Source: JAWKZG01 sp041396125 (GTDB taxonomy: Bacteria > Pseudomonadota > Gammaproteobacteria > Competibacterales > Competibacteraceae). Taken from it: DNA of 64,000 bases. The notes below the pieces were generated by a model. It did no database searches, was not told the origin of the DNA, and saw only the letters and a list, made by a program, of their open reading frames with translations. The stretch covers positions 213,934-277,933 of the forward strand of contig JAWKZG010000006.1 of assembly GCA_041396125.1 (NCBI GenBank), written 5' to 3'. The position numbers and the translations under genes are program-made. Each line of letters starts with the position of its first letter. Position 1 is the stretch's first letter. Shown here in pieces: positions 9,501 to 17,998 of this stretch.

Positions 9501-10460
9501 GCCCTCGTCGCGAATTTCGCCGCCCGAACCGGTGGCAGCACCGGGGTAGGGCGAGACTGCGGTCGGGTGGTTATGGGTTTCCACCTTCATCAGAATATGC
9601 ACCGGCTCATGCTGATAGCCGTAGCACTGTGTTGCAGGCTGCGGGAAAAAACGCTCGGCTGGCCAGCCAGCCATAACGGCAGAATTGTCTTTATAGGCCG
9701 ACAGAACGCCCTGGGGAGCATGCCGATAGGTGTTGCGGATCATGTCAAACAGTGATTGTGACTGCGCGACCCCGTCGATAATCCAGTCGGCATTGAAAAT
9801 CTTGTGACGGCAGTGCTCCGAATTGGCTTGCGCGAACATCATCAGTTCGGCATCGGAGGGGTTGCGGCCCAGTGCCAGAAAATTCTCCAGTAAATAGTCG
9901 ATCTCATCGTCAGACAAGGCCAGTCCCCAGTCTGCGTTGGCCTGGATCAACGCCTCTTTGCCTTTTGCCGTGATGTTGACATTGTGCAGCGGGCGGGCTG
10001 CAGCAGTCTGAAATAGCTGCGCCAGATCCTGTTGCTCAAACCGTACGGTCTGGGTCATGCGATCATGCAGCAGCGGTGCCAGTGTACTGCGCTGCGATTG
10101 CGTCAGGGGCGCGTCGGCGGACAGATAATAGGCGATACCGCGTTCGAGTCGGCGGATATTGCCAAGCCCGCAATGCTGTGCGATATCGCTCGCTTTGGAC
10201 GACCAGGGCGAGATCGTCCCGGCACGCGGCAGTACGATCAGATCGGGGGCACCGGTCGGTGTGCTGTCGGCCGGCGGGCCGTAGCTCAGCAAGCGTTCCA
10301 GAATCTGTTGTTCGCTGGGGCTTAACGCAGATTGCGCATCGACAAAGTGTAAATAGCGCGCATCAATAGCTGTGATGGCAGGGCAACATGCCTGCACGAC
10401 TGACAATAGACGCGCACGCCGAAAGGGCGACAGAACCGGACTTCCGGTAAGACAAATCAT
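6552..10460 (-). CDS. purL: Phosphoribosylformylglycinamidine synthase (large single-chain form)
   Basis: 1302 residues, matching the about 1295 of the E. coli enzyme. It catalyses the glutamine- and ATP-dependent fourth step of purine synthesis (FGAR to FGAM). I placed the start at MICLTGSPVLSPFRRARLL because a ggagag site lies just upstream and enterobacterial PurL begins similarly. Visible parts are an N-terminal PurS-like region, the synthetase domain (KVETHNHPTAVSPYPGAATGSGGEIRDE), a second AIRS-like half (GLGGGAASSM, IPVGKDSLSMKT) and the C-terminal glutaminase with nucleophile FALGVCNGCQM and late HGEGRAEF. The gene is fully intact, in contrast to several neighbours. Confidence 0.97.
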   Translation of the reverse strand: MICLTGSPVLSPFRRARLLSVVQACCPAITAIDARYLHFVDAQSALSPSEQQILERLLSYGPPADSTPTGAPDLIVLPRAGTISPWSSKASDIAQHCGLGNIRRLERGIAYYLSADAPLTQSQRSTLAPLLHDRMTQTVRFEQQDLAQLFQTAAARPLHNVNITAKGKEALIQANADWGLALSDDEIDYLLENFLALGRNPSDAELMMFAQANSEHCRHKIFNADWIIDGVAQSQSLFDMIRNTYRHAPQGVLSAYKDNSAVMAGWPAERFFPQPATQCYGYQHEPVHILMKVETHNHPTAVSPYPGAATGSGGEIRDEGATGRGARPKAGLVGFSVSNLRIPDFIQPWEDDYGYPARIATALDIMLEGPIGGAAFNNEFGRPALCGYFRAFEQTVAGERRGYHKPIMIAGGLGNIRAEHVDKQALPVGTPIIVLGGPAMLIGLGGGAASSMASGTSEEALDFASVQRDNPEMQRRCQEVIDRCWARGATNPVLSIHDVGAGGLSNALPEIIHDAGRGARFELRAIPCDDPAMSPKEIWCNESQERYVLAIAADQLSEFEQICQRERCPYAVLGHATERSELIVSDRLSGQTPIDMPLEVLLGKPPRMLREVSHRAPQKTPFETATIDLNEAVARVLQHPTVADKSFLITIGDRTIGGLVCRDQMVGPWQVPVADVAVTASGFKAWTGEAMSMGERSPLALLDAPASGRMAVAEAITNIAAAAIDELGTIRLSANWMAAAGHPGEDAALYDTVRAVGLELCPQLGIAIPVGKDSLSMKTVWQAQDHSKTVSAPLSLVISAFAPVSDIRRTLTPQLRTDQGESDLLLIDLGGARNRLGGSVLAQVYQQLGDTPPDLDDAALLRAFFDAIQELNRAGLLLAYHDRSDGGLLATLCEMAFAGGCGWSVLLDDLGNDPLAALFCEELGAVIQIPAAQRAAVLQTLKQAGLGQCSHVIGVVRADNELLLHHNGAPLLSTKRSELRRHWSAGSYHMQALRDDPDCAREAFDALLNDQNPGLSVSFDFRLDNNPAAPYLNLGSKPKVAILREQGVNGQIEMAAAFERAGFTAIDVHMSDLLEGRITLDAYSGLAACGGFSYGDVLGAGQGWAKSILFNSRARDQFAAFFDRPDSFALGVCNGCQMLAGLRELIPGTTHWPRFVRNRVEQFEARLSLVEVLPSPSILFRDMAGARLPIAVAHGEGRAEFASPDGPQQALQSEGVTLRYIDHSGQPSEHYPYNPNGSAQGLTGFCNQDGRVTILMPHPERVFRAVQWSWRPDNWPGGPSDDGSSDDAPWLRLFQNARAWVD

Positions 10461-10627
10461 GCAACTCTCCGAGCGGGTCAGACGGGGGCGAAATGATACT
10501 GCATCCAGCGTCTTATTGCTGCGCCTGAACGCAGGAAAATTGCCAGATGCCCCGCTCTTTTTTGCCCGAGCCAACCGTATACGCCACTGGCATGCGTCAG
10601 TCGCGTATGGTCGGGGTTTAACTGGGT

Positions 10628-12319
10628 TTAGCCGTCTTGCGGAATTCTGAGTCTGGCACCAACGGACAGTTGCGGATCCTGCCGGTTCAGACCGTTGGTG
10701 CTGATCAGCCGGTCGAGGCTGACATTGTAGTGGGCGGCAATGCCATGCAGGGTGTCACCCCGCTGTACCAGATGACGCTGGTCGGCAGCAGATGTTTCGA
10801 CCAGCTCGACACCAAGTAGCGGACGTTCCCGGGCATACTCTCTGATACCTTGCAAAATGGCATTGGCAAGTTTGTTCTGATAGCTGGCACTGCGTAATTT
10901 GCGTTCTTCGTTCGGATTGGAAATGAACGCGGTTTCGACCAGGATAGAGGGAATATCGGGTGATTTCAGCACGGCGAAATTCGCCCGCTCAATCTTGCGG
11001 CTGTGCAGTTTGCCAACCTGACGTAACTGTTTCAGAACTTTATTCCCCATCAGATTACTGTCAGCCAGCACCGCATCATGCACCATTTCAAATACGATCT
11101 GGCGTACCTGTTTGTCGGCGATGTCCAGCTCGTCGTCGATCAGATCAGATTTGTTTTCGCTTTCCGCCAGCCAGCGCGCCATGGTGCTGGAAGCACCTTT
11201 GGTCGACAGCATGAACACCGATGCGCCCTGCGGTCCGGCATCAAAATAGGCATCAGCGTGGATGGATACGAAAAGATCGGCTTTTTTGCTGCGCGCAATA
11301 GCAATGCGCCGGTACAGTTTTAAATAGTAATCGCCGTCACGAGTCAGGAAGGCCGACATGCCGGGTTCTTTATCAATGGCTTTTTTCAGGCGCTTGGCAA
11401 TCTGCAGCACCACGTCTTTCTCGCGCGTTTTGCCAGGGCCAACAGCACCGGTATCCTTACCGCCATGGCCAGGATCTATGGCAATAACAATATCGCGCTT
11501 TTTACGCGTTAGCGTGGCGGTGGATTTTGCCGCGGTTTGTGCCCGGGCAGCTTCTTCCTTTGCTTTTTGGGCCTGAGCCAGCGCTTGTTGCCGTGCTTTG
11601 GCCTGTTCCCGCGCTTTAGCCTGTTTGCGCGCCTCTTCCTGTTCTCGTGCTTTGGCCTGAGCCAGTGCTTGTTTGCGCGCCTCTTCCTGTTCTCGTGCCT
11701 TGGCCTGGGCCAGCGCTTGCTCTCGTGCTCTAGCTTGCTCCCGCGCTTTGGCCTGGGCCTGCTGCTGCTCGCGTGCTCGGGCCTGAGCTTGAATCTGCGT
11801 GGGTGATAGCAATTCCAGCGCCGGCAGGTCGCCTATCCGGGCAGCGGATGGCGTGCTGATCATTTGTATCGGCGGTGGCTCGACAGAGACTGTCTGTACC
11901 GCTTGTTTGGGTGCCCTCTGATTGATTGCCTGGGAGGGTTGATTACGGAATAAATCGATCACCAGCCGGTGCCGCTGATCTTTTACGATACTGGTTTTAC
12001 CACGGATCAGATCGTTCAGATCCAGCACGATTCGCAGATCACGCCCGTTGGGGCTACCCATGCGCACATTGCGGACATCACGCGAGCGCAGGTTGAGATT
12101 CAGGCCTTGCGTTGCGGCATTGGGCAGATCAATGACGTAACGGGGCGGGTCGGCCAGCAGAAAGGTTTCGGGCGCAGCGGCCTCACTGATATCGAAAATC
12201 AACTGTGTGCCGTCCTGTAACTCGACAATCCTGCCCCCTCCGAGGGTAACGGCTGCTAGCGTGCTGCTGGGAAACGCCAAAAACAAGCTGAGAAAGCAAA
12301 CAATGATATTGATTTTCAT
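10628..12319 (-). CDS. amiC: N-acetylmuramoyl-L-alanine amidase, AmiC/AmiB type with AMIN and LysM domains
   Basis: 563 residues. In order: signal peptide (MKINIIVCFLSLFLAFPSSTLA), AMIN domain to about residue 130, a charged linker at about 175-265 built from repeated KAREQ/ARKQALAQ units, a zinc-dependent Amidase_3 domain (AIDPGHGGKDTGAVG, VSIHADAY, LVETAFISNP) and a C-terminal LysM domain (VQRGDTLHGIAAHYNVSLDRL). It cleaves peptidoglycan stem peptides at the septum for daughter-cell separation. It sits downstream of tsaE on the same strand, the usual gammaproteobacterial order, though mutL does not follow. The symbol could equally be amiB. The repeat linker is longer than usual. Confidence 0.92.
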   Translation of the reverse strand: MKINIIVCFLSLFLAFPSSTLAAVTLGGGRIVELQDGTQLIFDISEAAAPETFLLADPPRYVIDLPNAATQGLNLNLRSRDVRNVRMGSPNGRDLRIVLDLNDLIRGKTSIVKDQRHRLVIDLFRNQPSQAINQRAPKQAVQTVSVEPPPIQMISTPSAARIGDLPALELLSPTQIQAQARAREQQQAQAKAREQARAREQALAQAKAREQEEARKQALAQAKAREQEEARKQAKAREQAKARQQALAQAQKAKEEAARAQTAAKSTATLTRKKRDIVIAIDPGHGGKDTGAVGPGKTREKDVVLQIAKRLKKAIDKEPGMSAFLTRDGDYYLKLYRRIAIARSKKADLFVSIHADAYFDAGPQGASVFMLSTKGASSTMARWLAESENKSDLIDDELDIADKQVRQIVFEMVHDAVLADSNLMGNKVLKQLRQVGKLHSRKIERANFAVLKSPDIPSILVETAFISNPNEERKLRSASYQNKLANAILQGIREYARERPLLGVELVETSAADQRHLVQRGDTLHGIAAHYNVSLDRLISTNGLNRQDPQLSVGARLRIPQDG

Positions 12320-12393
12320 TATGCTATGGAACTTCTGTGTCCAATTCTGATTTGATTATAAAACAACAACATGATAAAAAATACAACAATAAA

Positions 12394-12882
12394 TTATTGT
12401 TGTTGTGCGCTTGCAACCCATTGCTGCAGTTGGCGGGCGGCTATAGCGTCTTTTTCAGACCCTGCAGCCAGCGTGCAGCGGCGTCCGTTAGCCTGGTATA
12501 ACAAGTGCACAGTGAGCGTCGCCGGCGGTAAATAACCATACCCCCGCTCTGGCCATTCGACAAGCAGAAGCGCCGGTGTATCCAGCAGATCGCGCAGGCC
12601 GATGTACTCCAGCTCTTCCGGATCGCCCAGGCGGTATAAGTCCAGGTGATAGACCATCAAGCCGGGCAGGGTGTAGGGCTCAATCAGGGTATAGGTTGGG
12701 CTTTTGACCTTGCCGCTATGTCCCAGGGCGCGCAGTACCGCTCGCGCCAGAGTGGTTTTGCCGGCCCCCAGATCACCGTGCAGATAGATCGTCCAGCCGG
12801 GTTTGACCACCGCCGCCAGCGCCGCGCCGAAGCGTTCGGTAGCCGCGTCGTCAGGCAGATCGAAGGATACGAGTGTTTGCAT
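12394..12882 (-). CDS. tsaE: tRNA threonylcarbamoyladenosine biosynthesis ATPase TsaE
   Basis: 162 residues. The Walker A motif GDLGAGKTT is at residues 36-44, followed by the family's SPTYTLIEPY and HLDLYRL segments and a LLVEWPERG stretch. With TsaB, TsaC and TsaD it makes the t6A modification of ANN-decoding tRNAs. The start is 8 bases after the nnr stop, which suggests translational coupling, and amiC follows 75 bases later. The C-terminal 25 residues are less conserved. Certain call. Confidence 0.95.
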   Translation of the reverse strand: MQTLVSFDLPDDAATERFGAALAAVVKPGWTIYLHGDLGAGKTTLARAVLRALGHSGKVKSPTYTLIEPYTLPGLMVYHLDLYRLGDPEELEYIGLRDLLDTPALLLVEWPERGYGYLPPATLTVHLLYQANGRRCTLAAGSEKDAIAARQLQQWVASAQQQ

Positions 12883-12890
12883 GGTTGTGC

Positions 12891-14387
12891 TTATCGGCCT
12901 GGATTGACCAGCCGCCGCAGAAAAGGCAACAGATCGCAGGCCAGCAGGCCGCGCTCGCCGTCTGCGGCTGCCAGATCGCCCGCTCTGGCATGTATAAAAA
13001 CCGCCAGTCGGGCCGCCGGGTACGGGGGGATGCCTTGTGCCAGCAGACTGGCGATTACACCGCTGAGCACGTCACCCATGCCGCCCGTGCCCATGCCAGG
13101 GTTGCCGGCGCTGCACAGGGTGCAGTCAACCGCATCGGCGACCAGACTGCCCGCGCCTTTCAACACAATAACCCCGCCGTAGCGCTGCTGTAATGCTTGC
13201 ACGGCAGCAAAGCGGTCGGCTTGCACGCTGGCCGTTGTGCTGCCCAGCAGGCGGGCGGCTTCACCGGGATGCGGGGTAAGTATCCAGTGCTCATTGCGAT
13301 ACGGCGCAGCGGCCAACATATTTAAGGCGTCGGCATCCAGCACCAATGGTTTACCGCTGGCCAGTGCGCTATCAAACAGACTGCGGCCCCAGTCGCGGGT
13401 ACCCAGGCCCGGACCGACAGCCAGCACGGAAGCCCGATCCAGCAAAGCAGCCAGATCATTATCTTGTGCGACCCCGTGAAACATCAGTTCGGGCCGGACA
13501 GCAGCGTGCAGTCCGGCATGTTCGGCCCGGGTGGCGATGCTTACCAGTCCGGCACCGCAGCGAGCGGCAGCTTCGGCCGCCATGCGCGCAGCCCCGGCCA
13601 TACCGAGATCGCCGCCCATGACCAGCACATGGCCATGCCGGCCTTTGTGCGAGCTGCGTGGCCGCGGCGGCAGCCAGCTGGCCAGATCATCGCCGCCGTA
13701 ATGCTGGCTGGCATGCGGCAGGCCGTTAAAAATTGTGCCGGGCGTGTCCAGATCGTCGTACCAGAGCTGGCCGCAATAGTCGGGGCCGTCACCGGTCAGC
13801 AGTCCCTGTTTCAGCGCGATAAAAGTGACCGTCATCGCCGCCCGGACCGCGCAACCCAGTACCGCGCCGCTGTCGGCATGCAGACCGGAGGGAATATCCA
13901 GCGCCAGAATGGGTGCCTGGGCCATATTGATCGCCTGTATGGCCTGCGCCCAGTCGCCGCTGACCGGGCGTTGCAGACCCGTGCCGAGAATGGCGTCCAC
14001 CAGCAGATCGGCGTCGTTCAGAAGAGCTGTCTCGAACGGTTGCACCGGCACGCCCGCGCTGACGGCATCGTGCCAGGCGGTAGCGGCATCGCCCGCCAGT
14101 TTGGTCGGGTCCTGCAGGGTCAGCACTTGTGCGGCAAGTCCTGCTGCCTGCGCCAGTCGCGCCACGACATAACCGTCTCCGCCGTTATTGCCCGCACCGC
14201 AGATCACCGTGATGCGGACAGCATCGGGCCAATGTTTGCGCAGGACCGAAAATGCGCCTTGCCCGGCCTGGCACATCAAGGTATAACCCGCAATGCCGTG
14301 ATCCTGTATGGCGCGGCGATCCAGCTCGCGCACTTGCGCGGCGCGGTACAGCGGGAATGACTGAGTGGATAATACCGGTATTAACAT
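12891..14387 (-). CDS. nnr: Bifunctional NAD(P)H-hydrate epimerase / ADP-dependent dehydratase
   Basis: 498 residues, the standard fused repair enzyme that restores hydrated NAD(P)H. The N-terminal epimerase (YjeF_N) shows CGAGNNGGDGYVVARLA and LVDAILGTGLQRPV. The C-terminal carbohydrate-kinase-like dehydratase shows HVLVMGGDLGMAGAARMA, GPGLGTRDWG and the signature GNPGMGTGGMGDVLSG. It is the first gene of the minus-strand run nnr-tsaE-amiC. Its ATG (14385-14387) overlaps the likely TTG start of queG on the other strand, so the two genes diverge with no spacer. Confidence 0.95.
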   Translation of the reverse strand: MLIPVLSTQSFPLYRAAQVRELDRRAIQDHGIAGYTLMCQAGQGAFSVLRKHWPDAVRITVICGAGNNGGDGYVVARLAQAAGLAAQVLTLQDPTKLAGDAATAWHDAVSAGVPVQPFETALLNDADLLVDAILGTGLQRPVSGDWAQAIQAINMAQAPILALDIPSGLHADSGAVLGCAVRAAMTVTFIALKQGLLTGDGPDYCGQLWYDDLDTPGTIFNGLPHASQHYGGDDLASWLPPRPRSSHKGRHGHVLVMGGDLGMAGAARMAAEAAARCGAGLVSIATRAEHAGLHAAVRPELMFHGVAQDNDLAALLDRASVLAVGPGLGTRDWGRSLFDSALASGKPLVLDADALNMLAAAPYRNEHWILTPHPGEAARLLGSTTASVQADRFAAVQALQQRYGGVIVLKGAGSLVADAVDCTLCSAGNPGMGTGGMGDVLSGVIASLLAQGIPPYPAARLAVFIHARAGDLAAADGERGLLACDLLPFLRRLVNPGR

Positions 14388-15520
14388 TGATTAATTCTCA
14401 ACACTATCAGGCTGGTACACATCAAACCGAGCAGGCTCAACCGGAGCCGGTCGGCAATTTGCCGGAACTGGCCGCCAATATCAAGCAATGGGGCCGTGAA
14501 CTGGGGTTTCAACAGATCGGTATCAGCGGTATCGATCTGACCGAGCACGAAACTCATCTGCGTAACTGGCTGGCAGCCGGCTTTCAGGGCGAAATGGCCT
14601 ATATGGCCCGACATGGTAGCAAACGCAGTCGACCGGCTGAACTGATTCCCGGCACGATTCGTGTGCTGTCGGCCCGCATGGATTACCAGCCGCCTGCGGC
14701 AGCCGAGGCCTGGGCAGTATTGGACAACCCGCAGCTGGGATTCATTTCGCGTTATGCCCTGGGTCGTGACTATCATAAAGTGCTGCGCGGGCGATTGCAG
14801 CAACTGGCGCGCCGGATTGAGTCGGCTATCGGCCCGTTCGGCTACCGGGTGTTCAGCGACAGTGCGCCGGTGCTGGAGAAAGCACTGGCGCAGCAGGCGG
14901 GCCTGGGCTGGATCGGCAAACACAGCAATCTGATTAACAGCAAAGCCGGGTCCTGGTTTTTCCTGGGCGAGGTGTATACCGATCTGCCGTTGCCGGTTGA
15001 TGCCCCGGCCGGTTTTCATTGCGGCTCCTGCAGCGCCTGTCTGACAGCCTGTCCGACACAGGCCATTGTTGCGCCATTCCAGGTCGATGCCCGGCGTTGT
15101 ATTTCATATCATACGATTGAACTGCACGGGCCGATTCCACTGCAGTTCCGGCGCGCCATGGGCAATCGCATTTATGGCTGCGACGATTGCCAGCTGGTAT
15201 GTCCCTGGAATAAATTTGCGCGCCCGACCACCGAAGCCGATTTCCACCCCCGCCACGCTCTGGATGCTCCGGCCTTGCTGACTTTATGGCATTGGACCGA
15301 AACCGAATTTCTGCAGCGTATGGAAGGCTCGCCGATCCGCCGTATCGGTTATCAGCGCTGGCTGCGTAATATTGCTGTTGCACTGGGCAATGCGCCTTAT
15401 ACCGAGGCCATTGTCACGGCGCTGGAGCACAAGCGTGCGGCGGTGTCCGAACTGGTGCAAGAGCATATCGACTGGGCCTTAAGCGAACAACAAGGAAAAA
15501 AAGCAAAGCATGATGTCTGA
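14387..15520 (+). CDS. queG: Epoxyqueuosine reductase (tRNA queuosine synthesis)
   Basis: Reduces epoxyqueuosine to queuosine in tRNA using cobalamin and two 4Fe-4S clusters. Cluster ligands are visible in CGSCSACLTACPTQAI and CDDCQLVCPWNKFARP. The catalytic region YHKVLRGRL and GWIGKHSNLINSKAGSWFFLG are typical. No ATG lies near the conserved N-terminus. A TTG at 14387 (INSQHYQ...) gives 377 residues, matching the family's about 380, but the ribosome-binding site is weak. A longer frame reaches back to 14252, opposite nnr, and is unlikely. Function certain, start uncertain. Confidence 0.93.
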   Translation: MINSQHYQAGTHQTEQAQPEPVGNLPELAANIKQWGRELGFQQIGISGIDLTEHETHLRNWLAAGFQGEMAYMARHGSKRSRPAELIPGTIRVLSARMDYQPPAAAEAWAVLDNPQLGFISRYALGRDYHKVLRGRLQQLARRIESAIGPFGYRVFSDSAPVLEKALAQQAGLGWIGKHSNLINSKAGSWFFLGEVYTDLPLPVDAPAGFHCGSCSACLTACPTQAIVAPFQVDARRCISYHTIELHGPIPLQFRRAMGNRIYGCDDCQLVCPWNKFARPTTEADFHPRHALDAPALLTLWHWTETEFLQRMEGSPIRRIGYQRWLRNIAVALGNAPYTEAIVTALEHKRAAVSELVQEHIDWALSEQQGKKAKHDV

Positions 15521-15574
15521 TTCCCGTTTCGACCGGTATGTCTGCTGTGGCAGTCAGTATGGCCTGGTCACAGC

Positions 15575-16324
15575 ATGAGCGAAATGCTGTTATTGCAGGC
15601 GGCTGTCGCCCTGCTGGCGTTTTTCTGCGCCGGGATCGTGAAAGGCACGCTGGGGGTGGGATTACCCCTGGTTGCCTTGCCGATCACCGCTATGGTGATG
15701 CCGCCAGCGCAGGCGATGGCGCTGACCATTGGGCCCATTCTGGTATCGAATTTATGGCAGGTCATTGAAGCCGGCATTCTGCGAACAGCGGTGCAGCGTT
15801 TCGGCACGCTGCTGCTGGGGCTGTCCGTTGGGATTGTCATAGGCGGGGCACTGCTGTCGTGGGTCGATGTGCGAACCAGTCTGCTGCTGCTGGGGACGGT
15901 GTTGCTGGGCTTTTGTGCGGCGCAGGTATTGCCTACACGCTGGCGCATCCAGCGCCGTGACGAACGCTGGCTGAGTCCGCTGGCAGGACTCGCATCAGGC
16001 TTTGTCGGCGGACTGACCGGCCTGTACGGCACGATCATACTGAGTTATCTGATCGCGCTGCGGCTGGACAAAGACACCTTTGTTGGCACGATCTCTTTAT
16101 TGTATCTGGTGGGTATTATCGTGCTGAGCGCGACCCTGGCCGGGCATCGGTTACTGACCGTGACGGAGCTGATCGGCACCGTTTTGGTGCTGTTGCCGAC
16201 TTTTGCCGGCATGCTGCTGGGGCGACGGCTGCGACAGCGTATTTCGCAGCCCTTGTTCCGCCAGCTGTTACTGTTGTTACTGACCGTGATCGGCAGTTCC
16301 CTGATCTGGCGCGGCTGGCACTAA
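15575..16324 (+). CDS. TauE/SafE-family membrane exporter
   Basis: 249 residues, almost entirely hydrophobic, with about eight predicted membrane segments. The family hallmark is the repeated small-residue loop AGIVKGTLGVGLPLVALPI near the N-terminus and SGFVGGLTGLYGTIILSYLI at about residues 139-160. TauE/SafE proteins move sulfite, sulfoacetate and other small organosulfur or organic anions; the substrate here cannot be read from sequence. It follows queG on the same strand after 54 bases and converges with the gamma-glutamyltransferase-family gene, whose stop is 28 bases away. No sulfur genes are nearby. Confidence 0.8.
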   Translation: MSEMLLLQAAVALLAFFCAGIVKGTLGVGLPLVALPITAMVMPPAQAMALTIGPILVSNLWQVIEAGILRTAVQRFGTLLLGLSVGIVIGGALLSWVDVRTSLLLLGTVLLGFCAAQVLPTRWRIQRRDERWLSPLAGLASGFVGGLTGLYGTIILSYLIALRLDKDTFVGTISLLYLVGIIVLSATLAGHRLLTVTELIGTVLVLLPTFAGMLLGRRLRQRISQPLFRQLLLLLLTVIGSSLIWRGWH

Positions 16325-16351
16325 GCGTCCCCGCCGCAGTATCCGAATATC

Positions 16352-17944
16352 TCAATAACCCAGGGCGCAGCCGTCTTTGCGCGGATCAGAACCGCCGCGG
16401 AGCACACCCTGCTGCCAGTCGATCCAGATCGCCTGGCCACCGCCCAGTGGTCTGGCAGTAGGGATCAGCGTGTGACCGCGTTGGGTCAGGGCGGCGCGGG
16501 TGCCGGCCGGACTCCCGGTTTCAACCGCGACCGGACCTTGCTGTTCAGCGAACAAACGCGGGCAATCGATGGCCTGTTGCAAGTCCATTTCAAAATCGAT
16601 GAGATTGGCCAGCAGATGAGTATGGCCGTTAGCCTGATAATGGCCGCCCATGACCCCGAAAGGCATCACCGCACGACCCCCTTTGACCAGCATGCCGGGA
16701 ATAATGGTATGCAGGGGCCGCTTGTTGGGGGCGATACAGTTGGGATGGCCGGGATCAATGACAAAACTACTGCCCCGACTGTGCAGGCAGACTCCGCTCA
16801 GGGGGGCCATCTGGGCGCTGCCGAAGGAATGAAACAGCGAATTGATAAAGCTGACCGCATTACCCTCGCGATCAACCACACACAGATAGACCGTATCGGC
16901 ATGATCGGGGAAGTTCGAGGCAGGAAATTCACCTAACACCTGGTCTGGTTTGATCAGACTACGAAGCTTGTCAGCATGCGCCCGTGACAGCATCTGCGCG
17001 GTCGGGACACGGGTCTGCAGTGGATCGCCCAAATAGCTGTCACGGTCATGATAGGCCAGCCGTTTGGCTTCGATCTGCAGGTGAAAGCGCTCTGCGCCCA
17101 GAGGGTCGAGTGCTGCCAGATCAAAGCCTTCCAGAATATTCAGCATCTGCAGAGCCGCGATGCCCTGGCCGTTGGGCGGGCATTCGAAAACCTGATAGCC
17201 GCGATAGTCGGTCTGGATTGGTTCGACATACTCGCCGCCGGCGGCTGCGAAATCGTCCAGAGTATGCAGGCCGCCCAGGTTTTGCAGGGTGGTGACGATG
17301 TCTTCAGCTACCGGGCCCAGATAAAACCCGTCACGGCCCTGTTGGGCAATGTTTTCGAGTGTTGCCGCCAGTTCGGGTTGCTGATGTTTGCTGCCGGTGG
17401 CAGGCGGCGCGCCCTGCGGTAACAGAATGCGGGCGGCTGCCGGATCGGAGGCCAGCAGTTCGGCTTCCAGGGCCCAGTCGGACGCGACCCGGGCGGTAAT
17501 CGGATAGCCTTCGCGGGCCAGCCGTATGGCCGGAGCCAGCACCTCGGCAAGAGATAAAACACCATGATCGGCAATCAGGCGGCACCAGGCATCCACTGCA
17601 CCGGGTATGGTAACTGCGTGCGGTGAGTGACGTTCAATGGTGTCTATATCATGCTCAAGATACCAGTTGACGTCCGCCGCTGCCGGTGCCCGCCCCGAGC
17701 CGTTATAAGCCACGATGTCGGCGCTGCCCTGTGGTGCATACAACATAAAGCAATCGCCACCAATTCCGGTTGACTGCGGTTCGACCACACACTGTACTGC
17801 ACAGGCGGCGACCGCGGCGTCCATGGCATTGCCGCCTGCTTGCAGGATACTGATGGCGGTCTGGCTTGCCAGCGGGTGAGAGGTGGCAGCCATACCGTTA
17901 CAGCTCATCACGGTGGAGCGGCCAGGAAGTTCAAAATTACGCAT
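16352..17944 (-). CDS. Gamma-glutamyltransferase family protein (Ntn hydrolase)
   Basis: 530 residues from MRNFELPGRSTVMSCNGMAATSHPLAS. The family auto-cleaves so that a threonine becomes the N-terminal nucleophile of the small subunit. Here the likely site is the Thr in DTVYLCVVDREGNAVSF. Other matches are GGNAMDAAVAACAVQCVVEPQSTGIGGDCF and the substrate loop PNKRPLHTIIPGM. It lacks an obvious signal peptide, unlike periplasmic Ggt, and resembles the YwrD-like/cephalosporin-acylase-like branch, so the physiological substrate is open. It follows glnS on the minus strand after 54 bases. A start 54 bases earlier is possible but lacks support. Confidence 0.82.
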   Translation of the reverse strand: MRNFELPGRSTVMSCNGMAATSHPLASQTAISILQAGGNAMDAAVAACAVQCVVEPQSTGIGGDCFMLYAPQGSADIVAYNGSGRAPAAADVNWYLEHDIDTIERHSPHAVTIPGAVDAWCRLIADHGVLSLAEVLAPAIRLAREGYPITARVASDWALEAELLASDPAAARILLPQGAPPATGSKHQQPELAATLENIAQQGRDGFYLGPVAEDIVTTLQNLGGLHTLDDFAAAGGEYVEPIQTDYRGYQVFECPPNGQGIAALQMLNILEGFDLAALDPLGAERFHLQIEAKRLAYHDRDSYLGDPLQTRVPTAQMLSRAHADKLRSLIKPDQVLGEFPASNFPDHADTVYLCVVDREGNAVSFINSLFHSFGSAQMAPLSGVCLHSRGSSFVIDPGHPNCIAPNKRPLHTIIPGMLVKGGRAVMPFGVMGGHYQANGHTHLLANLIDFEMDLQQAIDCPRLFAEQQGPVAVETGSPAGTRAALTQRGHTLIPTARPLGGGQAIWIDWQQGVLRGGSDPRKDGCALGY

Positions 17945-17998
17945 AAGGTATCCCGTTGTTTGGTGAATGGGAGATTGTTGAATACGCCACTGGCACAA

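Noticed and set aside
8922..9755. Plus-strand frame of 277 codons opposite purL
   Set aside because: Antisense of conserved PurL motifs; composition rich in Arg/His/Gln as expected for shadow frames.
13464..14360. Long plus-strand frame of 298 codons opposite nnr
   Set aside because: It is the antisense of a certain gene, with no family match and no ribosome-binding site; GC-rich third positions create such frames.
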